Positions 1-8,647 of a DNA stretch of 64,000 nucleotides are shown here, in pieces. This DNA comes from Bradyrhizobium zhanjiangense (GTDB lineage: Bacteria > Pseudomonadota > Alphaproteobacteria > Rhizobiales > Xanthobacteraceae). Below the pieces are notes generated by a model, which saw only the letters and a program-made list of their open reading frames with translations, searched no databases and had not been told where the DNA came from. How positions within the stretch are numbered: position 1 is the stretch's first letter; each line of letters opens with the position of its first letter. The stretch lies in the NCBI RefSeq assembly GCF_004114935.1, contig NZ_CP022221.1, positions 4,547,001 through 4,611,000 of the forward strand, in the 5' to 3' direction. The position numbers and the translations under genes were made by a program.

Positions 1-330
1 GCGCACAATCGCCTGCATCATGGCGCTGCACGCCGTCATGATCTGCGCAAAATAAGCCCGGCCGCGATCCGGATCGGTGCGGCGCGCGGTCAGTTCCTTC
101 AGGTCGTGGCCGGCGGAAAAGGCGGGGCCGTTGGCTGCGATGACGGCCGCACGGATGTGCTTGTCTTCCGCGATCGCATTGAGGCTCGCATGCAGCTGTC
201 CGATCATCGCCTCCGAAAGGCTGTTGCGCGCGGCTGGTCGGTTCAGCGTGAGCACGGCGACGCTGCCGACGATCTCGCGCAGCAGGATCGGCGGTTGCGG
301 GGGGGGGGCACGGGCGGCCTGGGCGGACAT
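1..330 (-). CDS. Enoyl-CoA hydratase/isomerase family protein, N-terminal part
   Basis: This is the first 110 residues of a crotonase-superfamily protein; the rest lies beyond the left edge. The family hydrates or isomerises acyl-CoA thioesters. Visible are the N-terminal strand with NRPAARNSLSEAM near residue 35 and the oxyanion-hole motif AFSAGHDLKEL near residue 73. The ATG at 330 is followed by a Pro/Ala-rich leader (about residues 5-14) containing a run of ten C in the coding strand (299-308). With exactly ten C the frame is open into the conserved domain. It is divergent from the thioesterase gene at 416, and both act on CoA thioesters. Substrate cannot be assigned. Confidence 0.9.
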   Translation of the reverse strand, partial: MSAQAARAPPPQPPILLREIVGSVAVLTLNRPAARNSLSEAMIGQLHASLNAIAEDKHIRAAVIAANGPAFSAGHDLKELTARRTDPDRGRAYFAQIMTACSAMMQAIVR

Positions 331-415
331 CGAAGCGTTTCCAGTTGGATTATTGCAATTGGATGATGCAGATAACTTAATGTAACAGGGCAAGCGAAGC
401 GAGGGTGGGAACAGC

Positions 416-844
416 ATGGCATTGGCGAAAATGAGCGTGGCGGAGGTCGAGCAGTTTCTGCGTGACGAATTTCCCCAGGCCTTCAGCGGCGATGACATCA
501 CGATCGAAAGCGCCGATGGCCAGACCTGCCTTTTGCGCCAGCGCTACAGCGAAAGGATGCTGCGACCGGGTGGAACCGTGTCTGGACCGACGCTGATGGC
601 GCTGGCCGATTTCGCCATGTACGTGGTGCTGCTGTCCGCAATCGGGCCGATCGGGCTGGCGGTCACCACCAATCTCAACATCAACTTCCTGCGCAAGGGC
701 CAGCCGGGGCAGGACGTGCTGGCCGAGGCCCGACTGCTCAAGCTCGGCAAGCGCCTGGCAGTGGGGGAGGTGAATCTCCTGTCGGGCACATCAGCCGATC
801 CAATCGCCCATGTCACCTCGACCTATTCCATTCCAAATGTTTGA
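416..844 (+). CDS. PaaI-type hotdog-fold thioesterase
   Basis: A 142-residue single-domain hotdog protein of the PaaI/YbgC-like acyl-CoA thioesterase group, which hydrolyses CoA thioesters in the cytoplasm. Supporting features are the GGTVSGPTLMALADFAMYV segment (about residues 52-70), corresponding to the conserved G-x-x-x-A helix of the family, and the following strand TTNLNINFLRKG. A second in-frame ATG lies five codons downstream and could be the true start. The gene stands alone between the divergent hydratase and rplM. Substrate is unknown; the neighbouring hydratase suggests fatty or aromatic acyl-CoA. Confidence 0.85.
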   Translation: MALAKMSVAEVEQFLRDEFPQAFSGDDITIESADGQTCLLRQRYSERMLRPGGTVSGPTLMALADFAMYVVLLSAIGPIGLAVTTNLNINFLRKGQPGQDVLAEARLLKLGKRLAVGEVNLLSGTSADPIAHVTSTYSIPNV

Positions 845-1000
845 ACTTTTTGCAGGTAATATAGCACCATATTTTTAAGTTATTGATTCTACGAATATAA
901 ATTCCGTCTTGGGGCATTGACCGCTGCGCCTCTCTTCTCTAGAAACCCGCCCAGTCCGGTGCGGTGTTCGCGCCGATGTCTCCCTCACGGAAATTCTGAC

Positions 1001-1465
1001 ATGAAAACCTTTTCGGCAAAGCCGGCCGAGGTGACGAAGAAGTGGGTGCTGATCGACGCCAAGGGTCTGGTCGTCGGCCGTCTCGCCACCATCGTCGCCA
1101 TGCGGCTCCGCGGCAAGCACCTCCCGACCTACACCCCGCACGTCGATTGCGGCGACAACGTCATCATCATCAACGCCCAGCATGCGGTCCTCACCGGCCG
1201 CAAGCGCGAGCAGAAGACCTACTACAAGCACACCGGCTACGTCGGCCACGTCAAGGAGCGCACCGCGCGCCAGATCCTCGAAGGCCGTCATCCCGAGCGC
1301 GTGCTCGAGAAGGCCGTCGAGCGCATGATCCCGCGTGGTCCGCTCGGCCGCGTGCAGATGGGCAACCTGCGTGTCTACGGCGGCGCCGATCATCCGCACG
1401 AGGCGCAGCAGCCCGAGAAGATCGACATCGCCAAGTTGAACCGCAAGAACACGAGGGCCGCATAA
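1001..1465 (+). CDS. rplM: 50S ribosomal protein L13
   Basis: A 154-residue L13, an early-assembly protein of the large ribosomal subunit. The start at 1001 gives the usual alphaproteobacterial N terminus [15 protein letters not shown]; an upstream in-frame start at 917 would add residues without family support. Conserved segments include the [13 protein letters not shown] strand and the [14 protein letters not shown] loop (here [10 protein letters not shown]). The stop codon is followed after one base by rpsI, so the two are co-transcribed as in most bacteria. Confidence 0.97.
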   Translation: MKTFSAKPAEVTKKWVLIDAKGLVVGRLATIVAMRLRGKHLPTYTPHVDCGDNVIIINAQHAVLTGRKREQKTYYKHTGYVGHVKERTARQILEGRHPERVLEKAVERMIPRGPLGRVQMGNLRVYGGADHPHEAQQPEKIDIAKLNRKNTRAA

Positions 1466-1466
1466 C

Positions 1467-1946
1467 ATGGCCGAATCCATCCAGTCGCTCGACCAGCTCT
1501 CGCAGCTCAAGACGGCGGCCGCGCCCGAGGCGCCCAAGCACGAGAAGAAGGTCGACAAGTTCAACCGCGCCTATGCCACCGGCAAGCGCAAGGACGCGGT
1601 CGCCCGTGTCTGGATCAAGCCGGGCGCCGGCAAGGTCACCGTCAACGCGCGCGAGGTCGAGGTCTATTTCGCCCGTCCCGTGCTGCGCATGATGATCGAG
1701 CAGCCGTTCTCCGTGGCCCAGCGTTCCGGCCAGTACGACGTGATCTGCACGGTCGCCGGCGGTGGCCTGTCCGGCCAGGCTGGCGCCGTCCGTCACGGCA
1801 TCTCCAAGGCGCTCACCTATTTCGAGCCGGAGCTGCGCAGCGTGCTCAAGAAGGGCGGCTTCCTCACCCGCGACTCGCGCGTGGTCGAGCGCAAGAAGTA
1901 CGGCAAGGCCAAGGCCCGCCGGTCCTTCCAGTTCTCGAAGCGTTAA
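1467..1946 (+). CDS. rpsI: 30S ribosomal protein S9
   Basis: A 159-residue S9, a small-subunit protein whose C-terminal tail reaches the P-site tRNA. The N terminus (residues 1-30) is an Ala/Lys-rich extension common in alphaproteobacteria, followed by the S9 core starting at [14 protein letters not shown]. The C terminus ends [11 protein letters not shown], the conserved basic tail with terminal SKR. It lies immediately after rplM and is followed by a strong intrinsic terminator. Confidence 0.97.
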   Translation: MAESIQSLDQLSQLKTAAAPEAPKHEKKVDKFNRAYATGKRKDAVARVWIKPGAGKVTVNAREVEVYFARPVLRMMIEQPFSVAQRSGQYDVICTVAGGGLSGQAGAVRHGISKALTYFEPELRSVLKKGGFLTRDSRVVERKKYGKAKARRSFQFSKR

Positions 1947-1989
1947 TCGTTTCGATCACATTTGCCGCGAAAGCGGTTTCAATGAGATG

Positions 1990-2020
1990 CAAAAGGGCGC
2001 TGTTTTCAGCGCCCTTTTTG
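1990..2020 (+). terminator. Intrinsic terminator of rplM-rpsI
   Basis: A perfect stem AAAAGGGCGCT / AGCGCCCTTTT with a short T-rich loop, followed by more T. It lies 45 bases after the rpsI stop. Confidence 0.9.
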
Positions 2021-2175
2021 TTGTTCGTTTGTACGCAAATTGATGACGTGTTTCCCGAAAACTTGGGTCCACGCGAAAACCTGAATGGAACCCGCGAGAC
2101 ATAGCGTCACATTCGGAAGGGCGCGCAAATCGGCTGTGCCGATCGCGTAACTGCTATGTTTTAGAGGGGGCCGAC

Positions 2176-3396
2176 ATGATGTCGCTCGATAGCATCACGC
2201 TCTATTTGGTCGCCACCATGGTTGCCGCACTGCTCGGCGCCATGATGGTGTTTTTCGGCAGGCAGGAGAACAGCCCCGCGCTGAAATGGTGGGGCACCGC
2301 CTATCTCCTCGGCGCCGTCTCCGTTGCGCTATGGACTGCGGCCGGCGACAGGCTGGGGCCGCATCTCTATCTGGCGTTAAATGCCGTCGGCTTCGTCGCC
2401 TGCGGCATGGTGTGGAATGCGGCGCGCGTCTTCCATGGCCGCAAGCCGAACTGGCCCGGCCTCGTGCTCGGCGCGCTCGCCTGGGTCGCCGCCGTCACGC
2501 TGCTCGCCCCTGAGGCGTCCATGCTGCGGATGATCGTCGGTGCCGGCATCGTCTCGGTCTATGCGGCGCTGACCGCGAGCGAGCTCTGGACCGAACGGCG
2601 CAAGAGCATGCAACGGCGCTGGCCGGCCTTCGTGATGCCAGTGATGCACGGCTGCGCATTGATGCTGCCGATCGTGCTCGGCAGCTTCCTGCGCCCGCAC
2701 GATGCGACCTTCTCGTCGAGCATCTGGGTCACCGTGTTCGCGGTCGAGCTCGTGCTTTATGCCGTCGGCACCGTGTTCGTGATCTTCATGCTGGTGTCCG
2801 AGCGCACGGTGACCGCGCACCGGACCGCCGCGTCGACCGATCCCCTGACCGGCATGCTCAACCGGCGCGGCTTCTCCGAGGCCTGCAGCCGGGTGATCGA
2901 GCGCGAGGCCAAGGCCGGGCGGCCGGTGACTGTGATGATCTTCGACATCGACCACTTCAAGTCGATCAACGATCGGTTCGGTCATCCCGCGGGCGACGAG
3001 ATGCTGAGACTGTTCTCGACCGTCGTCGTCAGCAACTTGCGCATCTCCGATCTCTCGGGCCGCATCGGCGGCGAGGAGTTTGCGGCCTTGCTGCCGTGCT
3101 CGCTGGAAGAGGGGGTGCTGGTCGCCGAGCGTGTGCGCGAAGCGTTCGAGACCTCCGGCGTCGTGGTCGATGAAGGTCCAGTCGATACTACCGTCAGCAT
3201 CGGCGTCGCCGGCGGTCCGGCCGGCACCGAGCTCGAGGTGCTGCTGGCTTCGGCCGACACCGCGCTCTACCAGGCCAAGCGCGGCGGCCGTAACCGCGTC
3301 GAGGCGGCGGAGGAGCTGCCGCTGTCGCTGGAGAACTGGCGTCGCCAAAGCGCTGCGCGGCCCGGTGCGCCGCAGGCGCGTCCGGCTACCGCCTGA
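2176..3396 (+). CDS. Membrane-anchored GGDEF diguanylate cyclase
   Basis: A 406-residue protein. The N-terminal half (about residues 5-205) is a series of hydrophobic helices forming a membrane sensor domain, and the C-terminal half (about 225-390) is a GGDEF domain that makes cyclic di-GMP from two GTP. The active-site motif is GGEEF at residues 298-302. An RISD tetrad lies five residues before it, matching the RxxD inhibitory site, so product feedback is probably retained. The metal/GTP-binding FDIDHFKSIND segment is present. The tail after residue 390 is Ala/Arg-rich and unstructured. The signal sensed by the membrane domain is unknown. It is monocistronic. Confidence 0.92.
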   Translation: MMSLDSITLYLVATMVAALLGAMMVFFGRQENSPALKWWGTAYLLGAVSVALWTAAGDRLGPHLYLALNAVGFVACGMVWNAARVFHGRKPNWPGLVLGALAWVAAVTLLAPEASMLRMIVGAGIVSVYAALTASELWTERRKSMQRRWPAFVMPVMHGCALMLPIVLGSFLRPHDATFSSSIWVTVFAVELVLYAVGTVFVIFMLVSERTVTAHRTAASTDPLTGMLNRRGFSEACSRVIEREAKAGRPVTVMIFDIDHFKSINDRFGHPAGDEMLRLFSTVVVSNLRISDLSGRIGGEEFAALLPCSLEEGVLVAERVREAFETSGVVVDEGPVDTTVSIGVAGGPAGTELEVLLASADTALYQAKRGGRNRVEAAEELPLSLENWRRQSAARPGAPQARPATA

Positions 3397-3449
3397 GACG
3401 ACAGGCGGCCTTGCGGTAATCCTCTGTTTACCATTCGATCCCTACCATC

Positions 3450-3692
3450 ATGGTCATGGAATCGATCCGTCGACAGACCCCGCAGGCCGCCCTGATGTCA
3501 CTCGAAGCCCAAGCTGCCTCGGCACGCGGCGGTTTCGCCTGTCTGTTCTCGACGGCGGACGAATACGAGAGCGCGCTGATCACGGAGCGTCGTGCGCAAG
3601 GACGATACGGCCAAGCCCGCAGCTACTGGCCGTTCGTGCTGTTCGTCGGCTGCGCGTTCATCGTGGCGGGCACCGTGCTGCTGCTTGCCTGA
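3450..3692 (+). CDS. Small hypothetical membrane protein
   Basis: An 80-residue protein without a recognised family. The first 58 residues are soluble and mildly helical, including ADEYESALITERRAQGRYGQ. The last 20 (WPFVLFVGCAFIVAGTVLLL) form one membrane helix, giving a C-terminally anchored topology. A second ATG two codons in (3456) is an equally good start. It is followed by a clear terminator, which supports a transcribed gene. Function unknown. Confidence 0.6.
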   Translation: MVMESIRRQTPQAALMSLEAQAASARGGFACLFSTADEYESALITERRAQGRYGQARSYWPFVLFVGCAFIVAGTVLLLA

Positions 3693-3731
3693 GAGGCTTG
3701 CATTCAAGAGACCTGCACTTTCCAGCCGTCC

Positions 3732-3759
3732 AGGCGTCGTTTCGGCGCCTTTTTCTTTT
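3732..3759 (+). terminator. Intrinsic terminator
   Basis: Stem AGGCGTCG / CGGCGCCT (one G-T pair) with a TTT loop, followed by TTTTCTTTT. It ends the small membrane-protein gene at 3450-3692. Confidence 0.8.
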
Positions 3760-3808
3760 GCGCCGGCTGCGGTAGACACGCCCAGCGAACAAGAATGGGT
3801 GGAAACCG

Positions 3809-4105
3809 ATGATCACAGAGATCGCGCAAATCGACGTCAAGCCGGGCAGCGAAAAGGATTTTGAGGCGGCCGTCGCCAAGGCCAAGGCCGCCTTCGGCCG
3901 CTCCAAGGGCTTTCACGGCTTCGAACTGCACAAGTCGATCGAGAAGCCGCAGCGCTACCGGCTGATGGTGAAGTGGGCGACCCTGGAGAGCCACACCGTC
4001 GATTTTCGCGGCTCCGAAAACTTCACCGAATGGCGCGGCCTCGTCGGGCAGTATTTTGCTTCGCCGCCCGAGGTCGAGCACACCGAGACCGTGCTGACGA
4101 CCTGA
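3809..4105 (+). CDS. Antibiotic biosynthesis monooxygenase (ABM) family protein
   Basis: A 98-residue ferredoxin-like dimeric alpha/beta-barrel protein of the ABM family, whose members include small quinone or heme oxygenases and many proteins of unknown role. The pattern is typical: an N-terminal strand ITEIAQIDVKPGSEKDFE, a central GFHGFELHKSIEKPQRYRL segment and a helix containing FTEWR. No cofactor motif identifies a substrate. The gene converges with the transporter gene on the other strand, with only a few bases between them. Confidence 0.8.
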   Translation: MITEIAQIDVKPGSEKDFEAAVAKAKAAFGRSKGFHGFELHKSIEKPQRYRLMVKWATLESHTVDFRGSENFTEWRGLVGQYFASPPEVEHTETVLTT

Positions 4106-4112
4106 GGCAGGC

Positions 4113-5252
4113 TCAGGCCACCTCGGCCAGAGACGGCGCCTCATATGTCTTGAAATGGTCGATCATGACCTTGGCGATGGCGACCAGTGGCAGCGCCAGC
4201 GCGAGGCCCCGGATTCCGAACACGACGCCAAGCAGGATCTGGAACGCGAACAGTGTGGCCGGCGGAATGTCCAGTGCCTGGCGCTGGAGGATCGGCGTCA
4301 GCACGTAGCTTTCCATGGCGTGGACGCCGAGGAACAGCAGCAGCGCGGACAGCGCCGCGATCCAGCCCGACGCAAGGCTCGCCAGCACCACGATGACCCC
4401 GGCGATGATGGCGCCGACGGTCGGGACAAAGGCGAGCAGGCCTGCCTGGATTCCCAGGATGAACGCGCCGGGGATGCCGATGACGGCAAGGCCGATCCAG
4501 GTCACCGCGCCGACCGCGAGCATGACCGTAATCTGCGCGATCAGCCAGCGCTCCAGCGTCTCGCTGATGCGGTCGATGATGAGGGTGATGCGCGTGCGAT
4601 GTTTGGCCGGCGCGAGGAACAATAGGCCGTCGTGATAGACGCTGGGCTGGGCGGCGAAGGCGAGACCCAGGAACAGCACGATAAAAATGTTTCCGACACC
4701 GTGGATGGTGCCAAGCAGCAGCTTGAAGGTCTGGCTCACGATCGCTCCGCCGCTGGAGGCGAGCGCGCCGGCGCCGGGCAATGCACCGCGCGGGGGCGTT
4801 GCCGGTGAGGGCGTCGAGTCCGATGTTGTCGCCGCCGTGGCGTCAGGCGCCGCGTTGCCGAGATCGAAGAAGCTGGTGTCGATGCCGTGGCCTTCGAGGA
4901 AGGACCGGACGTTGGTGATCTGCGACTTGATGGTGTTGCTCAGCAGCGAGGCCTGCTCGGCGATGGTGGCACCGCCGAGATAGGCGACGCCCGCGAGCAT
5001 CAGGGCGAGGGCGATGCAGACGACCGCGAGCCGGACGGGATGCGGCAGGTGCATGCGGCGGCCGAGCGCGCCCGTCAGCGCATTGAGGCCGAGGCCGAGC
5101 AGCATGCCGGTGAAGATCAGCAGCAAGGTGGCGGCAAAATACCAGGTGAAGACCAGCATCGCCGTGAACAGCACAACGCCGATGCCCCCGACCGAGATCG
5201 CCCAGGCGAGATCGGCACGGGGGCGGGGCCGTTCATCTGCGGGGATGGTCAC
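4113..5252 (-). CDS. AI-2E/PerM family transporter
   Basis: A polytopic inner-membrane protein of about 379 residues in the AI-2E transporter (PerM/YdiK) family. Members export small molecules or ions, and AI-2 itself is proven for only a few. There is a pair of helices near the N terminus, a soluble Ser/Pro/Ala-rich loop in the middle, and then the conserved C-terminal half with PTVGAIIAGVIVVLASL and GVVFGIRGLALALPL. I prefer the GTG at 5252, which has AAAGGA eight bases upstream, over the TTG at 5312. The substrate cannot be inferred. Confidence 0.85.
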   Translation of the reverse strand: MTIPADERPRPRADLAWAISVGGIGVVLFTAMLVFTWYFAATLLLIFTGMLLGLGLNALTGALGRRMHLPHPVRLAVVCIALALMLAGVAYLGGATIAEQASLLSNTIKSQITNVRSFLEGHGIDTSFFDLGNAAPDATAATTSDSTPSPATPPRGALPGAGALASSGGAIVSQTFKLLLGTIHGVGNIFIVLFLGLAFAAQPSVYHDGLLFLAPAKHRTRITLIIDRISETLERWLIAQITVMLAVGAVTWIGLAVIGIPGAFILGIQAGLLAFVPTVGAIIAGVIVVLASLASGWIAALSALLLFLGVHAMESYVLTPILQRQALDIPPATLFAFQILLGVVFGIRGLALALPLVAIAKVMIDHFKTYEAPSLAEVA

Positions 5253-5511
5253 ATCGGGTCCTTTCGGCGGCTGCGGGGAGGCACTCTTTCGCGAAATCCC
5301 GCCTTGGATCAAGCCGGCCGATAACCGCCGGTTTGACGTTGTCCACGGTCTCGTCGGGCGAACGCCACCGGCGTGAACGGCGCCGCGGCCGCCCTCCGAT
5401 CGGGCATTTGCGCGAAAATAGCATTGCCGTCCCGCGATCCCTTCTGTTGAATTTGTTCCACCCCAAGGGCATGTTTGGAGAATCTTCTTACGGAGGAGGT
5501 CGGAACGGGAG

Positions 5512-6285
5512 ATGAGAAAGCCGGTCGTCGGCGTGATCGGGAATGCCCATCGCGTCGAAAATCGATTTCAGGTCCAGATGGTCGGCGAGCGAAATCTGCG
5601 CGCCGTGGCCGAGGTCTCCGGTGGCTTGCCGGTGATGTTCGCGGGCTCGCCCGACATCACCGATATCGGGGCGCTGCTCGATACCGTCGACGGCGTCATC
5701 CTCACCGGCGCCCGGGCCAACGTGCACCCGACGCGTTTCAACGTCGATCCCTGCGAGAAGCACGAGCCCTACGACATCCACCGCGACGAGGTCGCGCTGG
5801 CGCTCTCGGTTGCCTGCGTCGCCCGCGGCATCCCCCTGTTCGGCATCTGCCGCGGCCTCCAGGAGATGAACGTCGCCTTCGGCGGCTCGCTCCACCCCGA
5901 GATCCGCGAAATCCCCGGCCGCATGAATCACCGCATGCCCCGGCTCGAGAACGGCGAGATCCATCCCGATCCGACCGTGGTGTTCGCCGACCGTCACGAC
6001 GTCGACCTGACGCCGGGCGGGGCGTTCGCGAAGATCCTCGGCTGCAAGAAGATCCGGGTGAATTCGCTGCATGGCCAGGGCATCCTCGAGCCCGGCAAGC
6101 GCGTGCTGATCGAGGGGGTCGCCGAGGACGGCACCATCGAAGCGATCCGCATCGCGGAAGCCCCGACCTTCGCGCTCGGCGTGCAATGGCACGCCGAATA
6201 CGATCCGCAGCACAATCCGATCAATCGCAAGCTGTTCGAGGCCTTTGGCGAGGCGCTCGTGGCGCGGCAGAAGGCGGTGGCGTAG
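5512..6285 (+). CDS. Gamma-glutamyl-gamma-aminobutyrate hydrolase family (class I glutamine amidotransferase-like)
   Basis: A 257-residue peptidase C26 protein, the PuuD-like family that hydrolyses gamma-glutamyl amides. The nucleophile elbow is FGICRGLQEMN (Cys near residue 117), the catalytic His lies in GVQWHAEYDP near residue 226, and the family motif GVILTGARANVHP is present near 62. The ribosome-binding site GGAGGAGG precedes the ATG. In PuuD the substrate is gamma-glutamyl-GABA from putrescine breakdown. No putrescine genes lie nearby, so the true substrate is open. Confidence 0.88.
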   Translation: MRKPVVGVIGNAHRVENRFQVQMVGERNLRAVAEVSGGLPVMFAGSPDITDIGALLDTVDGVILTGARANVHPTRFNVDPCEKHEPYDIHRDEVALALSVACVARGIPLFGICRGLQEMNVAFGGSLHPEIREIPGRMNHRMPRLENGEIHPDPTVVFADRHDVDLTPGGAFAKILGCKKIRVNSLHGQGILEPGKRVLIEGVAEDGTIEAIRIAEAPTFALGVQWHAEYDPQHNPINRKLFEAFGEALVARQKAVA

Positions 6286-7109
6286 GCTAAGCACACGTCG
6301 AGGCTTTGGGGCCGACTCTCGGCACGCCGTCATTGCGAGCCAACGGGTCCGACGAATTCAATTCATCGAGCTCATGCTAGGCATGTACGCTGAGGAGCCG
6401 ATCAATTCGATCTGCCGGAACGAGCTCCATTAGGTCTGCATGGCTGCTACACCATCGATCGCTGCGGGCCTATAAAGGGGCTGGACCGCCGCGCGCGGTG
6501 AGCGCCCGTGCGTACCACCCATTTTCATAGAACTAGATTGTAACTGCCCCACGTAGCTTAATTCGGTTGTGAGGGCTTAACTCATGACGAAGCACTTTTC
6601 GAAACGCATCGTGACTGATGTGTTCGTAGTCGTCATATCGGTGGTGACAATCACGATTGCAGCGACCTCATTGGGTGAGCCCATTTTGTCAAGCATCGCG
6701 GCTTCTATTCCGGGCCCATTTCATCTTGCGATGGAAAACACACTTGGAAGTGCCGGGCCGAGCACACCGAAGCAGGCCTCCGCGCAAACAGGTTGTCGGC
6801 TTCGATCTGCTCCTCCGCAATGGAACGTGGACTGGCTTTTCCGGCCGCCTGCCGCTCCCGCACGATGAATTGCGATTCCAATTGAGGGCGCGGCAAAGGT
6901 GGGCGGCCCGTGTTTCGCCCATGCGCCTTCCAAATCTCGGGCGGCATAAACCAATCAGTAGGAATTGGTCCGTCCCGATTTTCGCGGCGCTGATTTGTTC
7001 TTTGAGAACGAAGTGGAGTCAGATGCAGAACGAAAGCTGACGGTGAGGTGCAAGTTCATCCAGTGCGGTTGAATCGTAGGCGCGCTCAGTTGGTCGTCTG
7101 GCGTCAGCC
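6286..7109. other. Gene-poor, compositionally atypical region
   Basis: Over 800 bases with no convincing gene. Near 6329-6352 it begins with what looks like the truncated end of the palindromic repeat found intact at 29663-29755 (CGTCATTGCGAGC...). The following DNA is visibly richer in A/T than its neighbours and has mixed codon signals on both strands. One small reading frame (6584-6868) is listed separately with low confidence. The pattern suggests degraded, possibly acquired DNA. Confidence 0.5.
6584..6868 (+). CDS. Doubtful small membrane protein
   Basis: A 94-residue frame with a plausible start (GAGGG upstream of the ATG). It has one hydrophobic segment VFVVVISVVTITIAATSL near residues 12-30, followed by a low-complexity, compositionally poor tail from about residue 55. 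No family is recognised. The N-terminal third looks coding and the rest does not, so this may be the remains of a longer gene or chance. Confidence 0.25.
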   Translation: MTKHFSKRIVTDVFVVVISVVTITIAATSLGEPILSSIAASIPGPFHLAMENTLGSAGPSTPKQASAQTGCRLRSAPPQWNVDWLFRPPAAPAR

Positions 7110-8087
7110 TCACACCGTCCGCTCCACCCGCCGCGTGCGGTAGGCCTGCGGCGACATCAGGGTCAGCTTGCGGAATGCCTTGCGAAAGCTGCTTTCGTCC
7201 TCGTAGCCGGCCGCCCGCGCGATGGTCTTGACCGGCTGAGCCGTCGTCTCCAGCAGCGTGCGCGCGTGCTCGACGCGGCGGCGCGTGATGAAGGCCTGCG
7301 GCGGCTCGTGCGCGAGCTCTTGAAACTTCCGGTTCAGCGTGCGCTCGCTGAGGCCGAGTGCGTCGGCGAGGCGCTTGACCGTCATCGGACGCTTGCCCGC
7401 GCGCCGTACCAGCAGGTCGGCCCTGGTCAGCAGCGGATCCTGCGACAGCAGGTAACCGACGGGCATGAAGATCGACTGGCTGCGCTGCGCGGTGTCGATG
7501 ACGACGTAATCGGCGCACAACTTTGCGATCCCCTTGCCGTCGACCATCTCGATCAGTCTGAGCAGGAGGTCGACCCACGACATCGGTCCGGCCGCGCAGA
7601 CGAGGCGGTCCGCGCAGGTGATGACGGCGTCCGGGGCGAGGTCGATCGCGGGATGGCGTTGCCGCAGCTCGTTTTGCAGCCACCAGGTGATGGTGGCGCG
7701 GCGGTTGTCGAGCAGGCCGGCGCCGGCCAGCAGGAAGACGCCGCTGCAAAATGCCCCGATCAGCCGGCCATTTGCGTGCTGCTGCCGGAGCCAGGCGCCA
7801 GCGCGGGCATATTGCGGTTGCAGCCGCGCGGCCGTGACGTGGTCGACGAGATTGCCGGGGACGATGATCGCGTCGAAGCTGCCGCGGCTCGTGATCGCGC
7901 CATCGACCGAAACCAACTGGCCGCCGCCGGCGCGCACCGCCTTGCCATCGAGCGAGAGCGTCTGGCAGGCGAAGCGGGATTTTGCTCCGCTCTGCTGCAT
8001 CACGTGGTTGGCGAGCGACAGGATGTCGGCGACGCCGGCGATCGCCGAATGCATGCAGCCTTCCAGCGCCAGAATTGCGAGCTTCAT
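7110..8087 (-). CDS. GlxA-type transcriptional regulator (DJ-1/PfpI domain plus AraC HTH)
   Basis: A 325-residue regulator. Residues 1-185 form a DJ-1/PfpI-like (class I amidotransferase-like) domain starting MKLAILALEGCMHSAIAG and containing the nucleophile-elbow segment GAFCSGVFLLAGAGLLDN. Residues 220-320 form an AraC/XylS double helix-turn-helix with LADALGLSERTLNRKF and IARAAGYEDESSFRKAFRK. The ATG at 8087 is preceded by GGAGGTCC; the longer frame upstream lacks support. It is divergent from the tautomerase gene at 8237 with about 150 bases between, the usual layout for a local regulator and its target. Confidence 0.9.
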   Translation of the reverse strand: MKLAILALEGCMHSAIAGVADILSLANHVMQQSGAKSRFACQTLSLDGKAVRAGGGQLVSVDGAITSRGSFDAIIVPGNLVDHVTAARLQPQYARAGAWLRQQHANGRLIGAFCSGVFLLAGAGLLDNRRATITWWLQNELRQRHPAIDLAPDAVITCADRLVCAAGPMSWVDLLLRLIEMVDGKGIAKLCADYVVIDTAQRSQSIFMPVGYLLSQDPLLTRADLLVRRAGKRPMTVKRLADALGLSERTLNRKFQELAHEPPQAFITRRRVEHARTLLETTAQPVKTIARAAGYEDESSFRKAFRKLTLMSPQAYRTRRVERTV

Positions 8088-8236
8088 AGGACCTCCGGGC
8101 GATGCGACGATCCTATCCGATCGGCGTACGGGTGCGTGGCGGAAATTGCCCGATCTCTGTCTTATCCGCCACTGCCTGGCCGCCGCTGACCGGTCCAATC
8201 TGCCGCCGTCGTCACACGACATGATTGGAGAAAGAC

Positions 8237-8491
8237 ATGCCTTACGTCACCATTTCCACCGTCCGCGGCATCCTGGACGCCGCGCAGAAGAAGACGCTGC
8301 TCGAACGCGTCACCGACCTCCTGGTCGAGGTCGAAGGGCAGGGCAACCCCGATTTCCGCCGCAACGTCTGGGTGAGGATCGAGGAGCAGGAGCCCTCGCA
8401 CTGGTCGCTCGGCGGCATGCAGCCGACGAGCGAGATCATCGCGAGCACGTTCGGACCGATCGGCGCGGACGGCGTGAGGGTGGCACGGTAG
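8237..8491 (+). CDS. Tautomerase family protein (4-oxalocrotonate tautomerase-like)
   Basis: An 84-residue protein. The start at 8237, with GGAG just upstream, gives MPYVTISTVRG, placing the catalytic proline directly after the initiator Met. An upstream in-frame start at 8225 would bury that proline. Members use Pro-1 as a general base in keto-enol tautomerisation. The WVRIEEQEPSHWSLGG segment matches the family's second beta-alpha unit. It is probably controlled by the divergent GlxA-type regulator. Confidence 0.8.
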   Translation: MPYVTISTVRGILDAAQKKTLLERVTDLLVEVEGQGNPDFRRNVWVRIEEQEPSHWSLGGMQPTSEIIASTFGPIGADGVRVAR

Positions 8492-8647
8492 CAGCGCCTG
8501 GCGCAGGGCGGATCAGCCGTACGCAGGTCCGCCACTGCCTCTGCTCAACCGATCACATCGCCACCCTGCATGGCCATTTGCATTGCGTTGCACAATCGCG
8601 ACGTTGGCCTCCACGCGCAGCATTGAGGTTCACAAGGGGAACACCAT

